From a methanotrophic endosymbiont of Bathymodiolus puteoserpentis (Logatchev) (GTDB taxonomy: Bacteria; Pseudomonadota; Gammaproteobacteria; Methylococcales; Methylomonadaceae): a DNA stretch of 64,000 bases. The stretch is from positions 62,001 through 126,000 of the forward strand of contig NZ_FQTQ01000108.1 of the NCBI RefSeq assembly GCF_900128525.1. Reading direction: 5' to 3'. A program made the translations under genes and the position numbers. The notes below the pieces were generated by a model. It searched no databases. It worked only from the letters and a program-made list of their open reading frames with translations, and was not told the DNA's origin. Shown here one piece after another: positions 8,050 to 16,414 of this stretch (position 1 is its first letter; each line of letters opens with the position of its first letter).

Positions 8050-9975
8050 TTAAACCTCTTTTTTATTTAAATCCTGCTCTTTATCCAATACCGGAATATC
8101 GTCGTCATCCTGACTCGTTTCCTGCTTAGAATCCGTTTTTATTTCAATATCTTCTGGCTCTTCTTCCGGCGGATCTATTTTCTCACCTTGCAAAAGTCGC
8201 TCAATTTGATGTTTATCAATTGTTTCCCAATCCATCAAAGCTTGCGCCATATTGTGTAAAACTTCGATATTATCTTTTAAAATCTCTTCCGCACGCTGAT
8301 AGTTTTTATCAATAACACTGCGCACTTCATCATCAATTACCTGTGCCATTTGCTCTGACATTGGTTTCGCTTGAGCCCCCATATAGCCGCCTTCACTATC
8401 ACCATAATCCATAGGTCCTAATTTATCAGACAAACCCCATCGAGTCACCATATTACGTGCCAGCTGCGTAGCACGCTCAATATCATTAGATGCGCCAGTG
8501 GTTACTTTATTTTTACCGTAAATCAATGCTTCAGCAATACGCCCACCGAACAATCCAGATATTTGGCTTTCTAATTTATCTTTACTGGCACTATAAGTGT
8601 CGCGCTCAGGTAAAAACATAGTGATCCCTAAAGCACCACCACGCGGCATAATACTCACCTTATAAACCGGATCATGCTCAGGCACATGACGGCCAACAAT
8701 AGCATGCCCCGCCTCATGATAAGCCGTCATCAATAAATCCTCTTTACGCATTACCATCGAGCGCTTTTCAGCCCCCATTAGTAATTTATCCCGCGCACGA
8801 TCTAAATCATCCATGGTCACTATACGCTTATTATTTCGAGCCGCTAACAATGCACCTTCATTAACCAAATTAGCTAATTCAGCTCCTGAAAAACCAGGCG
8901 TACCTCGCGCTAAATCTCTAATACTCACATCTTCTGCTTGAGGAACTTTTTGGATATGGACCTTCAAAATTTGCTCGCGACCTTTAATATCAGGCAAGCC
9001 AACATGAACTTCTCGGTCAAAGCGCCCAGGCCTTAATAAAGCTTTATCTAAAACATCTGAACGGTTAGTTGCGGCGATAACAATAATACCTTCATTACCA
9101 CTAAAACCATCCATTTCCACCAATAACTGGTTTAAGGTTTGCTCACGTTCATCATTACCCCCTCCCCCAGTACCAGCCCCACCACGCTGGCGACCTACCG
9201 CATCAATCTCATCAATAAAGATAATACAAGGCGCTCGTTTTTTAGCCTGTTCAAACATATCACGCACACGTGACGCACCTACACCAACAAACATCTCTAC
9301 AAAATCAGAACCTGAAATAGAGAAAAATGGCACATTAGCTTCACCGGCAATTGCCCGCGCTAATAAAGTTTTACCTGTTCCTGGAGGACCAACTAATAAC
9401 ACACCATGAGGAATCTTACCGCCAACAAATTCGTATTTAGAAGGGTCTTTTAGAAAATCAACAATTTCCATCACATCTTCTTTTGCCTCTTCTACACCTG
9501 CAACATCAGAAAAACCGACTTTAATTTGATCCTCTTCAAGTAGCTTAGCACGACTTTTTCCCATGCCCATTTGACCGCCGCCACCGCCTGCACCACCTTG
9601 CTGCTTGCGGAAAAAATAAACCCAAACAGCAATAAGCAGCAACATTGGCGCCCAAGAAATAAAAATTTGCGTCAGCATTGACTGCTTTTCAGGTGTTGCA
9701 ACTTTAATCTTTACACCATATTGAATAAGGTCATCAATTAAATGGGTATCATCCGGATTATAAGTTATAAAGGGTTCACCATTAATTAACTTGCCTTTTA
9801 CCTTTTCACCCTCAATGGTGACTTCAGATACCACCCCATTGCGGATATCCTCAATAAAATCAGAGTACAGAATTGTATAGTTCTGCTCATAGGTCGGTTG
9901 CATTCGTCCCATCATGCTAAAAAGTACACTACCAACCACTACGAACATAGCAATTCTTACTAAAATCTTCATCAT
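8050..9975 (-). CDS. ftsH: ATP-dependent zinc metalloprotease FtsH
   Basis: This 641-residue membrane AAA+ protease degrades misfolded membrane proteins and regulators. Two transmembrane segments (about residues 5-22 and 103-122) flank a periplasmic domain. The AAA domain has Walker A GPPGTGKT, Walker [16 protein letters not shown] and the second region of homology [17 protein letters not shown]. The zinc site is HEAGH. The C-terminal tail is acidic. The gene has no rrmJ/ftsJ next to it, unlike E. coli. The start could be either of two adjacent ATG codons. Confidence 0.97.
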   Translation of the reverse strand: MMKILVRIAMFVVVGSVLFSMMGRMQPTYEQNYTILYSDFIEDIRNGVVSEVTIEGEKVKGKLINGEPFITYNPDDTHLIDDLIQYGVKIKVATPEKQSMLTQIFISWAPMLLLIAVWVYFFRKQQGGAGGGGGQMGMGKSRAKLLEEDQIKVGFSDVAGVEEAKEDVMEIVDFLKDPSKYEFVGGKIPHGVLLVGPPGTGKTLLARAIAGEANVPFFSISGSDFVEMFVGVGASRVRDMFEQAKKRAPCIIFIDEIDAVGRQRGGAGTGGGGNDEREQTLNQLLVEMDGFSGNEGIIVIAATNRSDVLDKALLRPGRFDREVHVGLPDIKGREQILKVHIQKVPQAEDVSIRDLARGTPGFSGAELANLVNEGALLAARNNKRIVTMDDLDRARDKLLMGAEKRSMVMRKEDLLMTAYHEAGHAIVGRHVPEHDPVYKVSIMPRGGALGITMFLPERDTYSASKDKLESQISGLFGGRIAEALIYGKNKVTTGASNDIERATQLARNMVTRWGLSDKLGPMDYGDSEGGYMGAQAKPMSEQMAQVIDDEVRSVIDKNYQRAEEILKDNIEVLHNMAQALMDWETIDKHQIERLLQGEKIDPPEEEPEDIEIKTDSKQETSQDDDDIPVLDKEQDLNKKEV

Positions 9976-10109
9976 ATAATTTCTCTATTATTATCAAAAA
10001 CCAGGAACTAAAACTCCTAATTTTTATTATTTTTTATTCTTTGTTTCTCTGTACCCCATGAGCTTTGTATAATGCTAAAATTAATTTATACAACCAAAGG
10101 AACTAAACT

Positions 10110-10346
10110 ATGCCAATCTCATCAAATCTTGTTGAAGAAATTACCATTTTAACACGTTACAACCAAGCATCAACGCAAGCCGGTATTAAAGTACACGACA
10201 CAGCACAACCAGAATCCATTGCTGCCGTTAAGCGTTTATTTGATAAAGGCTTAATCTCTCGAGATGATGGCGGCTATTTAACTGACTTAGGCATTGAAAC
10301 TGCTGAGCATATACAAAGAGCCTTAACTATATTAACATCCAAATAA
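10110..10346 (+). CDS. TIGR02647-family small protein
   Basis: This 78-residue protein matches my recollection of the TIGR02647 family: an N-terminal LVEEI..LTRYN segment, a central QAGIKVHDTAQPESIAAVKRLFDKGLI and a C-terminal DGGYLTDLGIETAEH. The layout resembles a winged-helix-like fold, and relatives are annotated as possible DNA-binding proteins; no function is established. AAAGGA precedes the ATG and a TATAAT stands ~37 bp upstream at 10068-10073. It is divergent from ftsH. Confidence 0.8.
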   Translation: MPISSNLVEEITILTRYNQASTQAGIKVHDTAQPESIAAVKRLFDKGLISRDDGGYLTDLGIETAEHIQRALTILTSK

Positions 10347-10365
10347 GCTTCTTTATTTATCAAAA

Positions 10366-10404
10366 AAAGTAAGGCTAATAAATTTTCAAAATTTTCCTTA
10401 CTTG
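10366..10404 (+). terminator. Hairpin downstream of the TIGR02647 gene
   Basis: AAGTAAGG pairs with CCTTACTT, and the inner bases AAATTTT and AAAATTT also pair. It lies ~20 bp after the stop. Together with the next hairpin it is the likely 3' end of this short transcript. Confidence 0.5.
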
Positions 10405-10425
10405 TTAGACTTTTCTAGCCCATGC

Positions 10426-10454
10426 AAACAGCTATAAAATACTTATAGCTGTTT
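10426..10454. terminator. Perfect hairpin, terminator-like
   Basis: Perfect 12-base arms (AAACAGCTATAA and its complement) surround a 5-base loop. There is a short A run on one side and a short T run on the other, so it could work in both directions. The remaining ~270 bp up to 10725 shows no gene and is AT-rich leader sequence for the lipoprotein. Confidence 0.5.
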
Positions 10455-10725
10455 AGGTTACCTAGTTCGTAGCCGTTGTTTTTTTATACTGAAAAGCCTC
10501 CTCCCCCACTCACTTTTAATCTTACCAACCTTCCCCTAAAGAGATAAGAATAAATACAGAGAATCCATATTTCAAATTCTCGCATAAAAACCAAACACTA
10601 TATTAGCATACAATGAAATAGATACGTATCGTTTACTGCTATTAAAAACATACAACATAAGCTACTATTGAAATACTTAGAAGCGAAAATTTTGCTACTG
10701 TCTCTCACTCTAACAGGACACTAAA

Positions 10726-11319
10726 ATGAGAAAATACCTCTTATCATTTATCGTTATAGTATTTATAACCAGCTGCTCTTCACTTACCCTAGATACTGAT
10801 TACGATAAATCTATAGACTTTTCCAGCCTTAAAACTTACCGCTGGCATGCTCAAAATAAATACAATACTGCGAGCCAACAATATTTAAAAGTTAACAACT
10901 TAATGGATCAGCGCATTCGATCTACCATCAATCAGCAGTTAAAAACTCAAGGCTATATCTTAGAAAGCACAAAAAAGGTCGATTTTTTAGTCAATTACAG
11001 TGTTGTTATAGAAGATAAGACCGATATACATACCTATAATAATTACAATGGTTATTATCCAGGTTTTCGCTACGGTACAGGCTTTGGATATTACGGGCAT
11101 AGTATGGGCATAGGATATAGCTCAGCATCTGATATACAAGTCATTTATTACCAACAGGGCACACTAATAATTGACATCATTAACCCAGAAACAGACCAAT
11201 TAATGTGGCGAGGGGCTGCTGATGGCCGCTTACCTAAAAGTGCCAACAAAGCAGAAAAAGACAAGCTTATCCAACAATATGTGACAAAAATATTATCCGA
11301 TTTTCCGCCCAAAAAATAA
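10726..11319 (+). CDS. DUF4136 lipoprotein
   Basis: This 197-residue protein starts with a lipoprotein signal peptide (MRKYLLSFIVIVFITSC, probable lipidated Cys17). It then shows the DUF4136 pattern: DYDKSIDFSSLKTYRW near the N-terminus, DFLVNYSVVIEDK in the middle and GTLIIDIINPETDQLMWRGAADG near the end. A Tyr/Gly-rich stretch lies between about residues 105 and 130. An envelope location is inferred; the function of the family is unknown. AACAGGACACTAAA precedes the ATG. Confidence 0.83.
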   Translation: MRKYLLSFIVIVFITSCSSLTLDTDYDKSIDFSSLKTYRWHAQNKYNTASQQYLKVNNLMDQRIRSTINQQLKTQGYILESTKKVDFLVNYSVVIEDKTDIHTYNNYNGYYPGFRYGTGFGYYGHSMGIGYSSASDIQVIYYQQGTLIIDIINPETDQLMWRGAADGRLPKSANKAEKDKLIQQYVTKILSDFPPKK

Positions 11320-11436
11320 TAGCGTTTTTGAGTGTCAAATTTGGCGGTACACAGCCATTGAGAGGCAGAAGTAATACGTCATGAGACGTAGTGTCTAGCC
11401 GAGCATCCTTCATTTTTCGCGGTTTACACTTTCTAA

Positions 11437-11495
11437 GTGGGAGCGGCTTTAGCCGCGATAGTGGCATGAACTATCGCGGCTAAAGCCGCTCCCAC
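11437..11495. repeat. Dispersed palindromic repeat, family B (copy 1), perfect 26-bp arms
   Basis: GTGGGAGCGGCTTTAGCCGC continues into GATAGT to form a 26-base arm perfectly complementary to the other side, with the 7-base loop GGCATGA. It lies between the convergent lipoprotein and rhodanese genes. A diverged copy is at 20340-20395. It has no U-tract. Confidence 0.9.
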
Positions 11496-11553
11496 GAAAC
11501 CTATTAAATAGTGCAAACTACTTTTGGCACTATATGAAAGCGATACTCAAAAT

Positions 11554-11964
11554 TCATTCTACGAGTAGCCCGGCTTTTACCCAATCTGGGAAACCGCCGC
11601 GATAATAAAAGACTTTCGTCCAACCCCAAGCCACTGCTTTTTCGCTGGCTACTGCACTGCGCTGACACATGTCACCATTACAGTAAAACACCACTGGCTG
11701 ATGCTTTTTCACAACTGCCGCTAAAGATTCTTCCGTTAAATCCAGTACCAAATCCAAATACACCGCCCATTGAATATGACTGGATTGGTAATCCGTAACT
11801 CGACGCACATCAATAAAAGTAACGCCTTGGTTCATCAAGGATTTTGCACGTTTAGTGCTTATTGTTACCGCGCCATCCACTTGTTCTGGAGCCGGTGATT
11901 TCGCCAACACACTTTCAGTAACAAATAAAAAACTGACCAACATAATTAAATAACGAATTTGCAT
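11554..11964 (-). CDS. Periplasmic rhodanese-like protein
   Basis: This 136-residue protein has an N-terminal signal peptide (about residues 1-21, ending VLAKS) and one rhodanese domain. It contains VTFIDVRRVTDYQSSHI and the active-site loop YCNGDMCQRSA, in which the first Cys would carry the persulfide, then GWTKVFYYRGGFPDW. Family members transfer sulfane sulfur or bind metabolites; the role of exported single-domain forms is mostly unknown. It lies downstream of the PEP-CTERM gene on the same strand, separated by a terminator. Confidence 0.87.
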   Translation of the reverse strand: MQIRYLIMLVSFLFVTESVLAKSPAPEQVDGAVTISTKRAKSLMNQGVTFIDVRRVTDYQSSHIQWAVYLDLVLDLTEESLAAVVKKHQPVVFYCNGDMCQRSAVASEKAVAWGWTKVFYYRGGFPDWVKAGLLVE

Positions 11965-12066
11965 AATAAACTCCTAATACGAATGATTTATGTTTACTTT
12001 TAACATATTTGACAGTATTTTTGTTAAAAATATCAAATAACTTTCAGGATTTTATAAATTTTTCGC

Positions 12067-12101
12067 AAAAAAAAAGCGGCTCACCTAAAAGGTGAGCCGC
12101 T
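12067..12101 (-). terminator. Intrinsic terminator after the PEP-CTERM gene
   Basis: AGCGGCTCACCT and its complement form a perfect 12-base stem with a 3-base loop. On the minus strand it is followed by nine T residues. This is a strong terminator 25 bp after the stop codon. Confidence 0.93.
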
Positions 12102-12125
12102 CCTCTAAAAATACTTACTTATAAA

Positions 12126-12800
12126 TTAAGCAGATTTCTTACGACGGCCCAAACCAAATGCCACTAAACCCATGCCTAATAGAGCCAAAGAAGTAGGTTC
12201 TGGAACAGTAGGAGGAACAAAAGCTTGACTACCAAAAGATGCAAATGAATCAAAAGTTGCATCAACAGCAATATTATTATGAATTAATAGATTTATGGTA
12301 TTTACACTAGTTAGATCACCAAAAAGAGAATGTGCAAACACTATATCACCCACAGCATTTACAAACTGTGAAGAACTCACTCCATCAACTACTAAAGTTA
12401 CATCTACCCCACCTTGATCTATAGTTAACAAACTAAGAACAAATGCATCATTAAATATTGAGGCTCCCGTTTCTGCGACAGTAAAATCAAATCCCCCAGC
12501 ATTAGCATATGCACTTGTTGTATCTGACTGGAGAGCTGTAGGTGTACTGATTGATAAAATTCCTCCAAAAACATCTGTGCTAGCATGAGCTCGGGTGCCT
12601 ATAGGATTCTCTACAATGCTTAGTACACGATCCAAAGAAAAGTCAGAGCTGGAACCTAATGTCGTTGTCTCAATGCCAGGTGCATTTATAGCGCCAGTTA
12701 GATCTGCAGAAAAATCATCAATTATAAATGCAGCCTGAGCATTTGATGCCATTACTAAAGCGCTAACCGCTAAAGTCAATCCTAAAATATGTTTGTTCAT
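12126..12800 (-). CDS. PEP-CTERM sorting-signal protein
   Basis: This ~224-residue exported protein has a signal peptide (MNKHILGLTLAVSALVMASN then AQA), a Ser/Thr/Asp-rich mature region without recognised enzyme motifs, and a C-terminal VPEPTSLALLGMGLVAFGLG followed by the basic RRKK. That is the PEP-CTERM signal processed by exosortase in bacteria that make exopolysaccharide. Start 12800 is chosen because GGAG lies 10 bases upstream; an in-frame start at 12836 would put 12 extra residues before the signal peptide. No exosortase gene is in the window. Confidence 0.9.
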   Translation of the reverse strand: MNKHILGLTLAVSALVMASNAQAAFIIDDFSADLTGAINAPGIETTTLGSSSDFSLDRVLSIVENPIGTRAHASTDVFGGILSISTPTALQSDTTSAYANAGGFDFTVAETGASIFNDAFVLSLLTIDQGGVDVTLVVDGVSSSQFVNAVGDIVFAHSLFGDLTSVNTINLLIHNNIAVDATFDSFASFGSQAFVPPTVPEPTSLALLGMGLVAFGLGRRKKSA

Positions 12801-12834
12801 TTTGTTATACTCCAAATTAAAGTTTAAAGTCATC

Positions 12835-12848
12835 ACGGAACATTCCGT
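12835..12848. promoter_or_regulatory. Short palindrome in the PEP-CTERM leader
   Basis: ACGGAA-CA-TTCCGT is a perfect 6-bp inverted repeat with a 2-bp centre, ~35 bp upstream of the PEP-CTERM ATG. The size is typical of an operator half-site pair, but no binder is known. Confidence 0.35.
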
Positions 12849-13031
12849 AGTGGAGTGCCCCCAATCGACTCTATAATAGATATCTGAAGCTTTCAGATGC
12901 TACTTCGCAGAATATGAGGCAAATAATGCAAAATACAAAAGAAATAAGTAACAGAATATTTATGTAAAAAAAACTGACACCCTTTTTCTTTGTTTTTGCC
13001 GGTGTATTTTACGTACCCTTAGTGCCTTTAA

Positions 13032-13069
13032 CTGTCATTTGCTGCCATAAAACTGTCATTTTCTGTCAC
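13032..13069 (+). promoter_or_regulatory. Pho-box-like array (PhoB-type direct repeats)
   Basis: Four helix-phased repeats are visible: CTGTCAT (13032), CTGCCAT (13042), CTGTCAT (13053) and CTGTCAC (13063), spaced 10, 11 and 10 bp. The middle pair, CTGCCATAAAACTGTCAT, differs at one base from the E. coli Pho-box pattern of two CTGTCAT repeats 11 bp apart. If the last repeat overlaps a -35, TATTAC at 13084-13089 could be a -10. The array points toward the + strand, where the next gene begins ~600 bp away. Confidence 0.65.
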
Positions 13070-13194
13070 CTCATACAGCCCCTTATTACTACGCCCCCCC
13101 CTCAAATACTCCTCTTATAAAAATACAACTACTGAAGTTCTTTCAATACTATTAGATACTTAACATGTAAGATTATAACTTATCATTATTAATA

Positions 13195-13253
13195 GAATGC
13201 CGTATTTTAGCCCGTCTTTATAGCGGAAAATAGCAAGCTAAAGCACGGCACTC
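13195..13253. repeat. Degenerate palindromic repeat
   Basis: GAATGCCGTATTTTAGCCCG pairs imperfectly with GCAAGCTAAAGCACGGCACTC. The core resembles the TTTAGC core of the other dispersed palindromes. It has no U-tract. Confidence 0.55.
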
Positions 13254-13689
13254 TAATAAACTACCTTCAACTTAATAGCTCAAATGCCATTGGGTAGTGC
13301 GTCATTACATAAAATCACCCAATTACTAAAATCTCAACCTGCCTATATCGCTTACGGGATACAGGGAAATTAAGGTAATAACTTAGTCTCCAACGCTGCT
13401 ATAGGTATATAATTGTCAGGTTTCACCACGTTGTACCATGATTTTTTAAAAAAACACCGGTCATCAGAACGACTTCGTCCTTAATGACTGTAAAAATACT
13501 TGACAATAAAGAAGGGGATTTCACAGTTACAGTGCTTTTGCTTTAACACAATGGCTTATATCTTATTTTAATTGCATAACTAAGTAGCTTAATAAGCATA
13601 TTGAACTATCATTAACTGTGACGACACACTTGATTTTTATACTGGCTTAGATAAATATCATCACTACCCAGAAAATACATTTTGTTTTG

Positions 13690-15621
13690 ATGCACTCCTT
13701 ATTACTGATATTTTTTTTTATACCTCAGCTACTCTATGCTCAACAAAACATACCTGTCGCAGCAGGCGAGAATTCTAAGCAACTCAGCATGGAAGTCAGG
13801 GTATTACGTGACCAAGCAGGTGATAAAACACTAGCTAATGTGCTAGCCTTAAAAAACGACTTTAACTTAGTAAAACTCCCCTTTAATCGAGGCCACACCC
13901 GGGATGCTTATTGGTTTTGCATTACTGTTCAAGGTATAAAAGATATTCAAAAAAACTGGTTATTATCAGTCACGCCTGCCACCTTGAATAATTTACGTTT
14001 GTATACCCCTAATGACAATGGCGGTTTTACTCTACATCAATCAGGCAATCAGGTGGCAGCAGCATTGCGCCCAATAGATAAACAATTCGGAGCCTTTACC
14101 TTTCCAATCACATTAACGGATGTCACTTCGACCACCTTTTATCTTCGACTACAAACACAATCCACTTTCACACTGAACCTTTCAATAGCTACAGCAGCAA
14201 ACCTTGCGCAAACTAATAGCCAGAATAAATTACTGCTTGGACTTATATTAGGTATTTTACTAGTTATCTTATTCCTGACTCTAGTAATGTGGAATAAGAA
14301 ACACCATTTGATCTATATCGTACTCATCAGTTATATCATTGGCTGGAGCATGTCTCTCTCTGCAATCGATGGCATGATCACTGATTACTTATTTCCTTAT
14401 CATCCTGAAATTGCTATGCTAATGTCGCCTCTTGGAGGCGGTATCATGGCATTCTGTTTTGCTGCTTTCAGCATCCTATTTTTTGATACTCCGCGCTATT
14501 TTCCACGCCTAACGTTTATTTTTTATGGCGTAATGGCTTTCACAGTATTAGCGGCACTAAGCATGCCTTTTGGCCAGTTTATTACTGTTGCACCTATTGC
14601 AATGTTAGCTACCCTTTTATCTTTACCTGCTCAGCTGTATATCAGTTGGGTAAGAGCCTACCGTGAACAGTTAGGAGATAAAGCTATTTTTTATGGCTCT
14701 TTATTAAACTTAATATTTTCTATGCTTTTGCTGCTGTTTATATTAGGCTTAATTTCCATTAATATCATGCAATTATTAGTTGCTCAAATGAGCGTGCTCG
14801 CAATATTCCTTTTTTTTGGACTATACCAACGCTTTCATAAACTCGAGCTAACCCAAGAGGAAGCTAATATCCGTAGTGAAATTGCCGAAAAATTAATCAC
14901 TATAGAAAAACAGCACCACAAAGAATCATCGACCTTTTTCACCCTTGTTGTTCATGAAATAAAAACGCCACTAGCCGTTATAGATAGCACCATACAGACC
15001 TTACAAGCATACCCTACCCTGTCTAAGGAACTCGTGTCTGAACATCACCATAGAATTCGTCAATCTATCGCACATCTCAATAATTTATTGGAAAATACAC
15101 TCTCTAGTGACTATGATAATCAACTGCTACTTACCCATAGCGAACAATTTTTACTTGCCCCCTTTGTTAAGAAAACTATTCATACCTTATCAACCAATAG
15201 CAATTGTGAGTTCGAAGTAGCTCATGATCACCGCTGTATTGCTGATCGAAGATTACTTAATTTAGCTTTAAGTAATCTTTTTGTAAATGCAGAAAAATAT
15301 AAAACAGCAAATACACTCGTCACTTTACAAGCTAGCAAGAACATGCAGCATGGAAAAGATGGCACACTATTCACTATTAGCAATAACTACACCTCCCTAG
15401 TAAAACCCGATACAACAAAATGGTTCACTAAATATTACCGAGAAAATAATCAAACCAATATTGATGGCTTAGGTTTAGGGCTGTATTTGGTACAACAAGT
15501 CGCTCAAGCTCATGCAGGCACTCTTAATTGTTCCGTAACGCCCACATCTCATGCCAATCAATGGTCAATTTCAATCCACTTATGGCTACCAAGCAACAAC
15601 GTGAAGGACGACAAGAAATGA
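13690..15621 (+). CDS. Sensor histidine kinase with 7TMR-DISM input module
   Basis: This ~643-residue membrane kinase has a signal peptide (to about LLYA), then a periplasmic beta-rich 7TMR-DISMED2-like domain (about residues 25-165) and seven hydrophobic segments (about 175-385). The cytoplasmic part has the H-box VVHEIKTPLA, the N-box NLFVNAEKYK and the G2 box GLGLGLYLV. The G1 region is unusual: TISNNYTS replaces the usual DNGxG, a variation I associate with 7TMR-DISM kinases. ATG 13690 directly follows an in-frame TTG. The stop overlaps the regulator's ATG in an ATGA, so the two are co-translated. The ligand is unknown. Confidence 0.88.
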   Translation: MHSLLLIFFFIPQLLYAQQNIPVAAGENSKQLSMEVRVLRDQAGDKTLANVLALKNDFNLVKLPFNRGHTRDAYWFCITVQGIKDIQKNWLLSVTPATLNNLRLYTPNDNGGFTLHQSGNQVAAALRPIDKQFGAFTFPITLTDVTSTTFYLRLQTQSTFTLNLSIATAANLAQTNSQNKLLLGLILGILLVILFLTLVMWNKKHHLIYIVLISYIIGWSMSLSAIDGMITDYLFPYHPEIAMLMSPLGGGIMAFCFAAFSILFFDTPRYFPRLTFIFYGVMAFTVLAALSMPFGQFITVAPIAMLATLLSLPAQLYISWVRAYREQLGDKAIFYGSLLNLIFSMLLLLFILGLISINIMQLLVAQMSVLAIFLFFGLYQRFHKLELTQEEANIRSEIAEKLITIEKQHHKESSTFFTLVVHEIKTPLAVIDSTIQTLQAYPTLSKELVSEHHHRIRQSIAHLNNLLENTLSSDYDNQLLLTHSEQFLLAPFVKKTIHTLSTNSNCEFEVAHDHRCIADRRLLNLALSNLFVNAEKYKTANTLVTLQASKNMQHGKDGTLFTISNNYTSLVKPDTTKWFTKYYRENNQTNIDGLGLGLYLVQQVAQAHAGTLNCSVTPTSHANQWSISIHLWLPSNNVKDDKK

Positions 15622-16319
15622 CTCGAATCTATATTGTAGAAGATAATGCAGATTTATTAGAAAATGGTATCTTATGTTTAAAAGCTCAAGGATTTGACTG
15701 TTATGGTGCGTCTGATGCTCAAAGCCTAAATACCTTAATCTCAGAGCAACTTCCAGACTTAGTGGTCTTAGACTGGATGTTACCTGATGAGTCCGGCCTA
15801 GATATCGCGCAAAAGTTACGCAATAACGATCAAACAAATAAAATTGGCATTATCTTCCTGACGGCTCGTAGCAATATTACTGATCGTATCGCAGGCCTAG
15901 AATTTGCCGATGCATACCATATAAAACCGATTGATTACCAGGAGCTGGGAGCCATTATTAATAGTATTAATCGTAGGTCAGCAACTATTAGCCCAGATAA
16001 AACGGCTAAATCTACGTGGCAATTACACAGTACAACCTTAGCCCTACACTCCCCAGCAGGTGAAGTGCTGAGTTTATCTCACCGTGAATTTATATTATTA
16101 CGTGAACTTGCACAAAGCTCTAATGCTCCTGTCTCTGCAAAACAGATTATTGAAGCTTGGGGGGAAAGCTGGCTCCACTATGAAAAAAACCGCCTTGAAT
16201 TATCACTATCTCGACTACGAAGAAAAATTAAAAATATAAGTGATGACTCACTAAACCCTGTTCGCGCCATACGAAATCAAGGCTATCACCTGATGATACC
16301 GATCCAAGTTCACGATTAA
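15618..16319 (+). CDS. OmpR-family response regulator
   Basis: This 233-residue regulator has an N-terminal receiver domain with the acidic pair in IVEDNADL, the phospho-acceptor Asp in VVLDWMLPDE, the switch Thr in IFLTARS and the conserved Lys in HIKPID. A C-terminal OmpR/PhoB winged-helix domain follows (about 135-230), ending LSRLRRKI...IRNQGYHLM. The start is ATG 15618, overlapping the kinase stop by 4 bp; an upstream in-frame ATG at 15528 would lie inside the kinase gene. Target genes are unknown; the nearby PEP-CTERM gene is a candidate by position only. Confidence 0.92.
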   Translation: MTRIYIVEDNADLLENGILCLKAQGFDCYGASDAQSLNTLISEQLPDLVVLDWMLPDESGLDIAQKLRNNDQTNKIGIIFLTARSNITDRIAGLEFADAYHIKPIDYQELGAIINSINRRSATISPDKTAKSTWQLHSTTLALHSPAGEVLSLSHREFILLRELAQSSNAPVSAKQIIEAWGESWLHYEKNRLELSLSRLRRKIKNISDDSLNPVRAIRNQGYHLMIPIQVHD

Positions 16320-16414
16320 GCAATGCACACAGTCTACAGCTTTAGGCTAAACAGCATGGTCAGCCCTTTAAGGAGCAGTACTTTGTATTTTTACTTTTTC
16401 AATTTAGTTAAAGC

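Larger units (their letters stand above)
12801..13689. other. Long intergenic region between the divergent PEP-CTERM and kinase genes
   Basis: About 890 bp with no convincing gene on either strand. It holds a small palindrome in the PEP-CTERM leader, an inverted repeat at 12882-12898 (ATCTGAA-GCT-TTCAGAT), a Pho-box-like array at 13032-13069 and a degenerate palindromic repeat at 13195-13253. The part from 13254 to 13689 is AT-rich with no other clear signal. A cis-regulatory region or a small RNA gene is possible. Confidence 0.7.
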
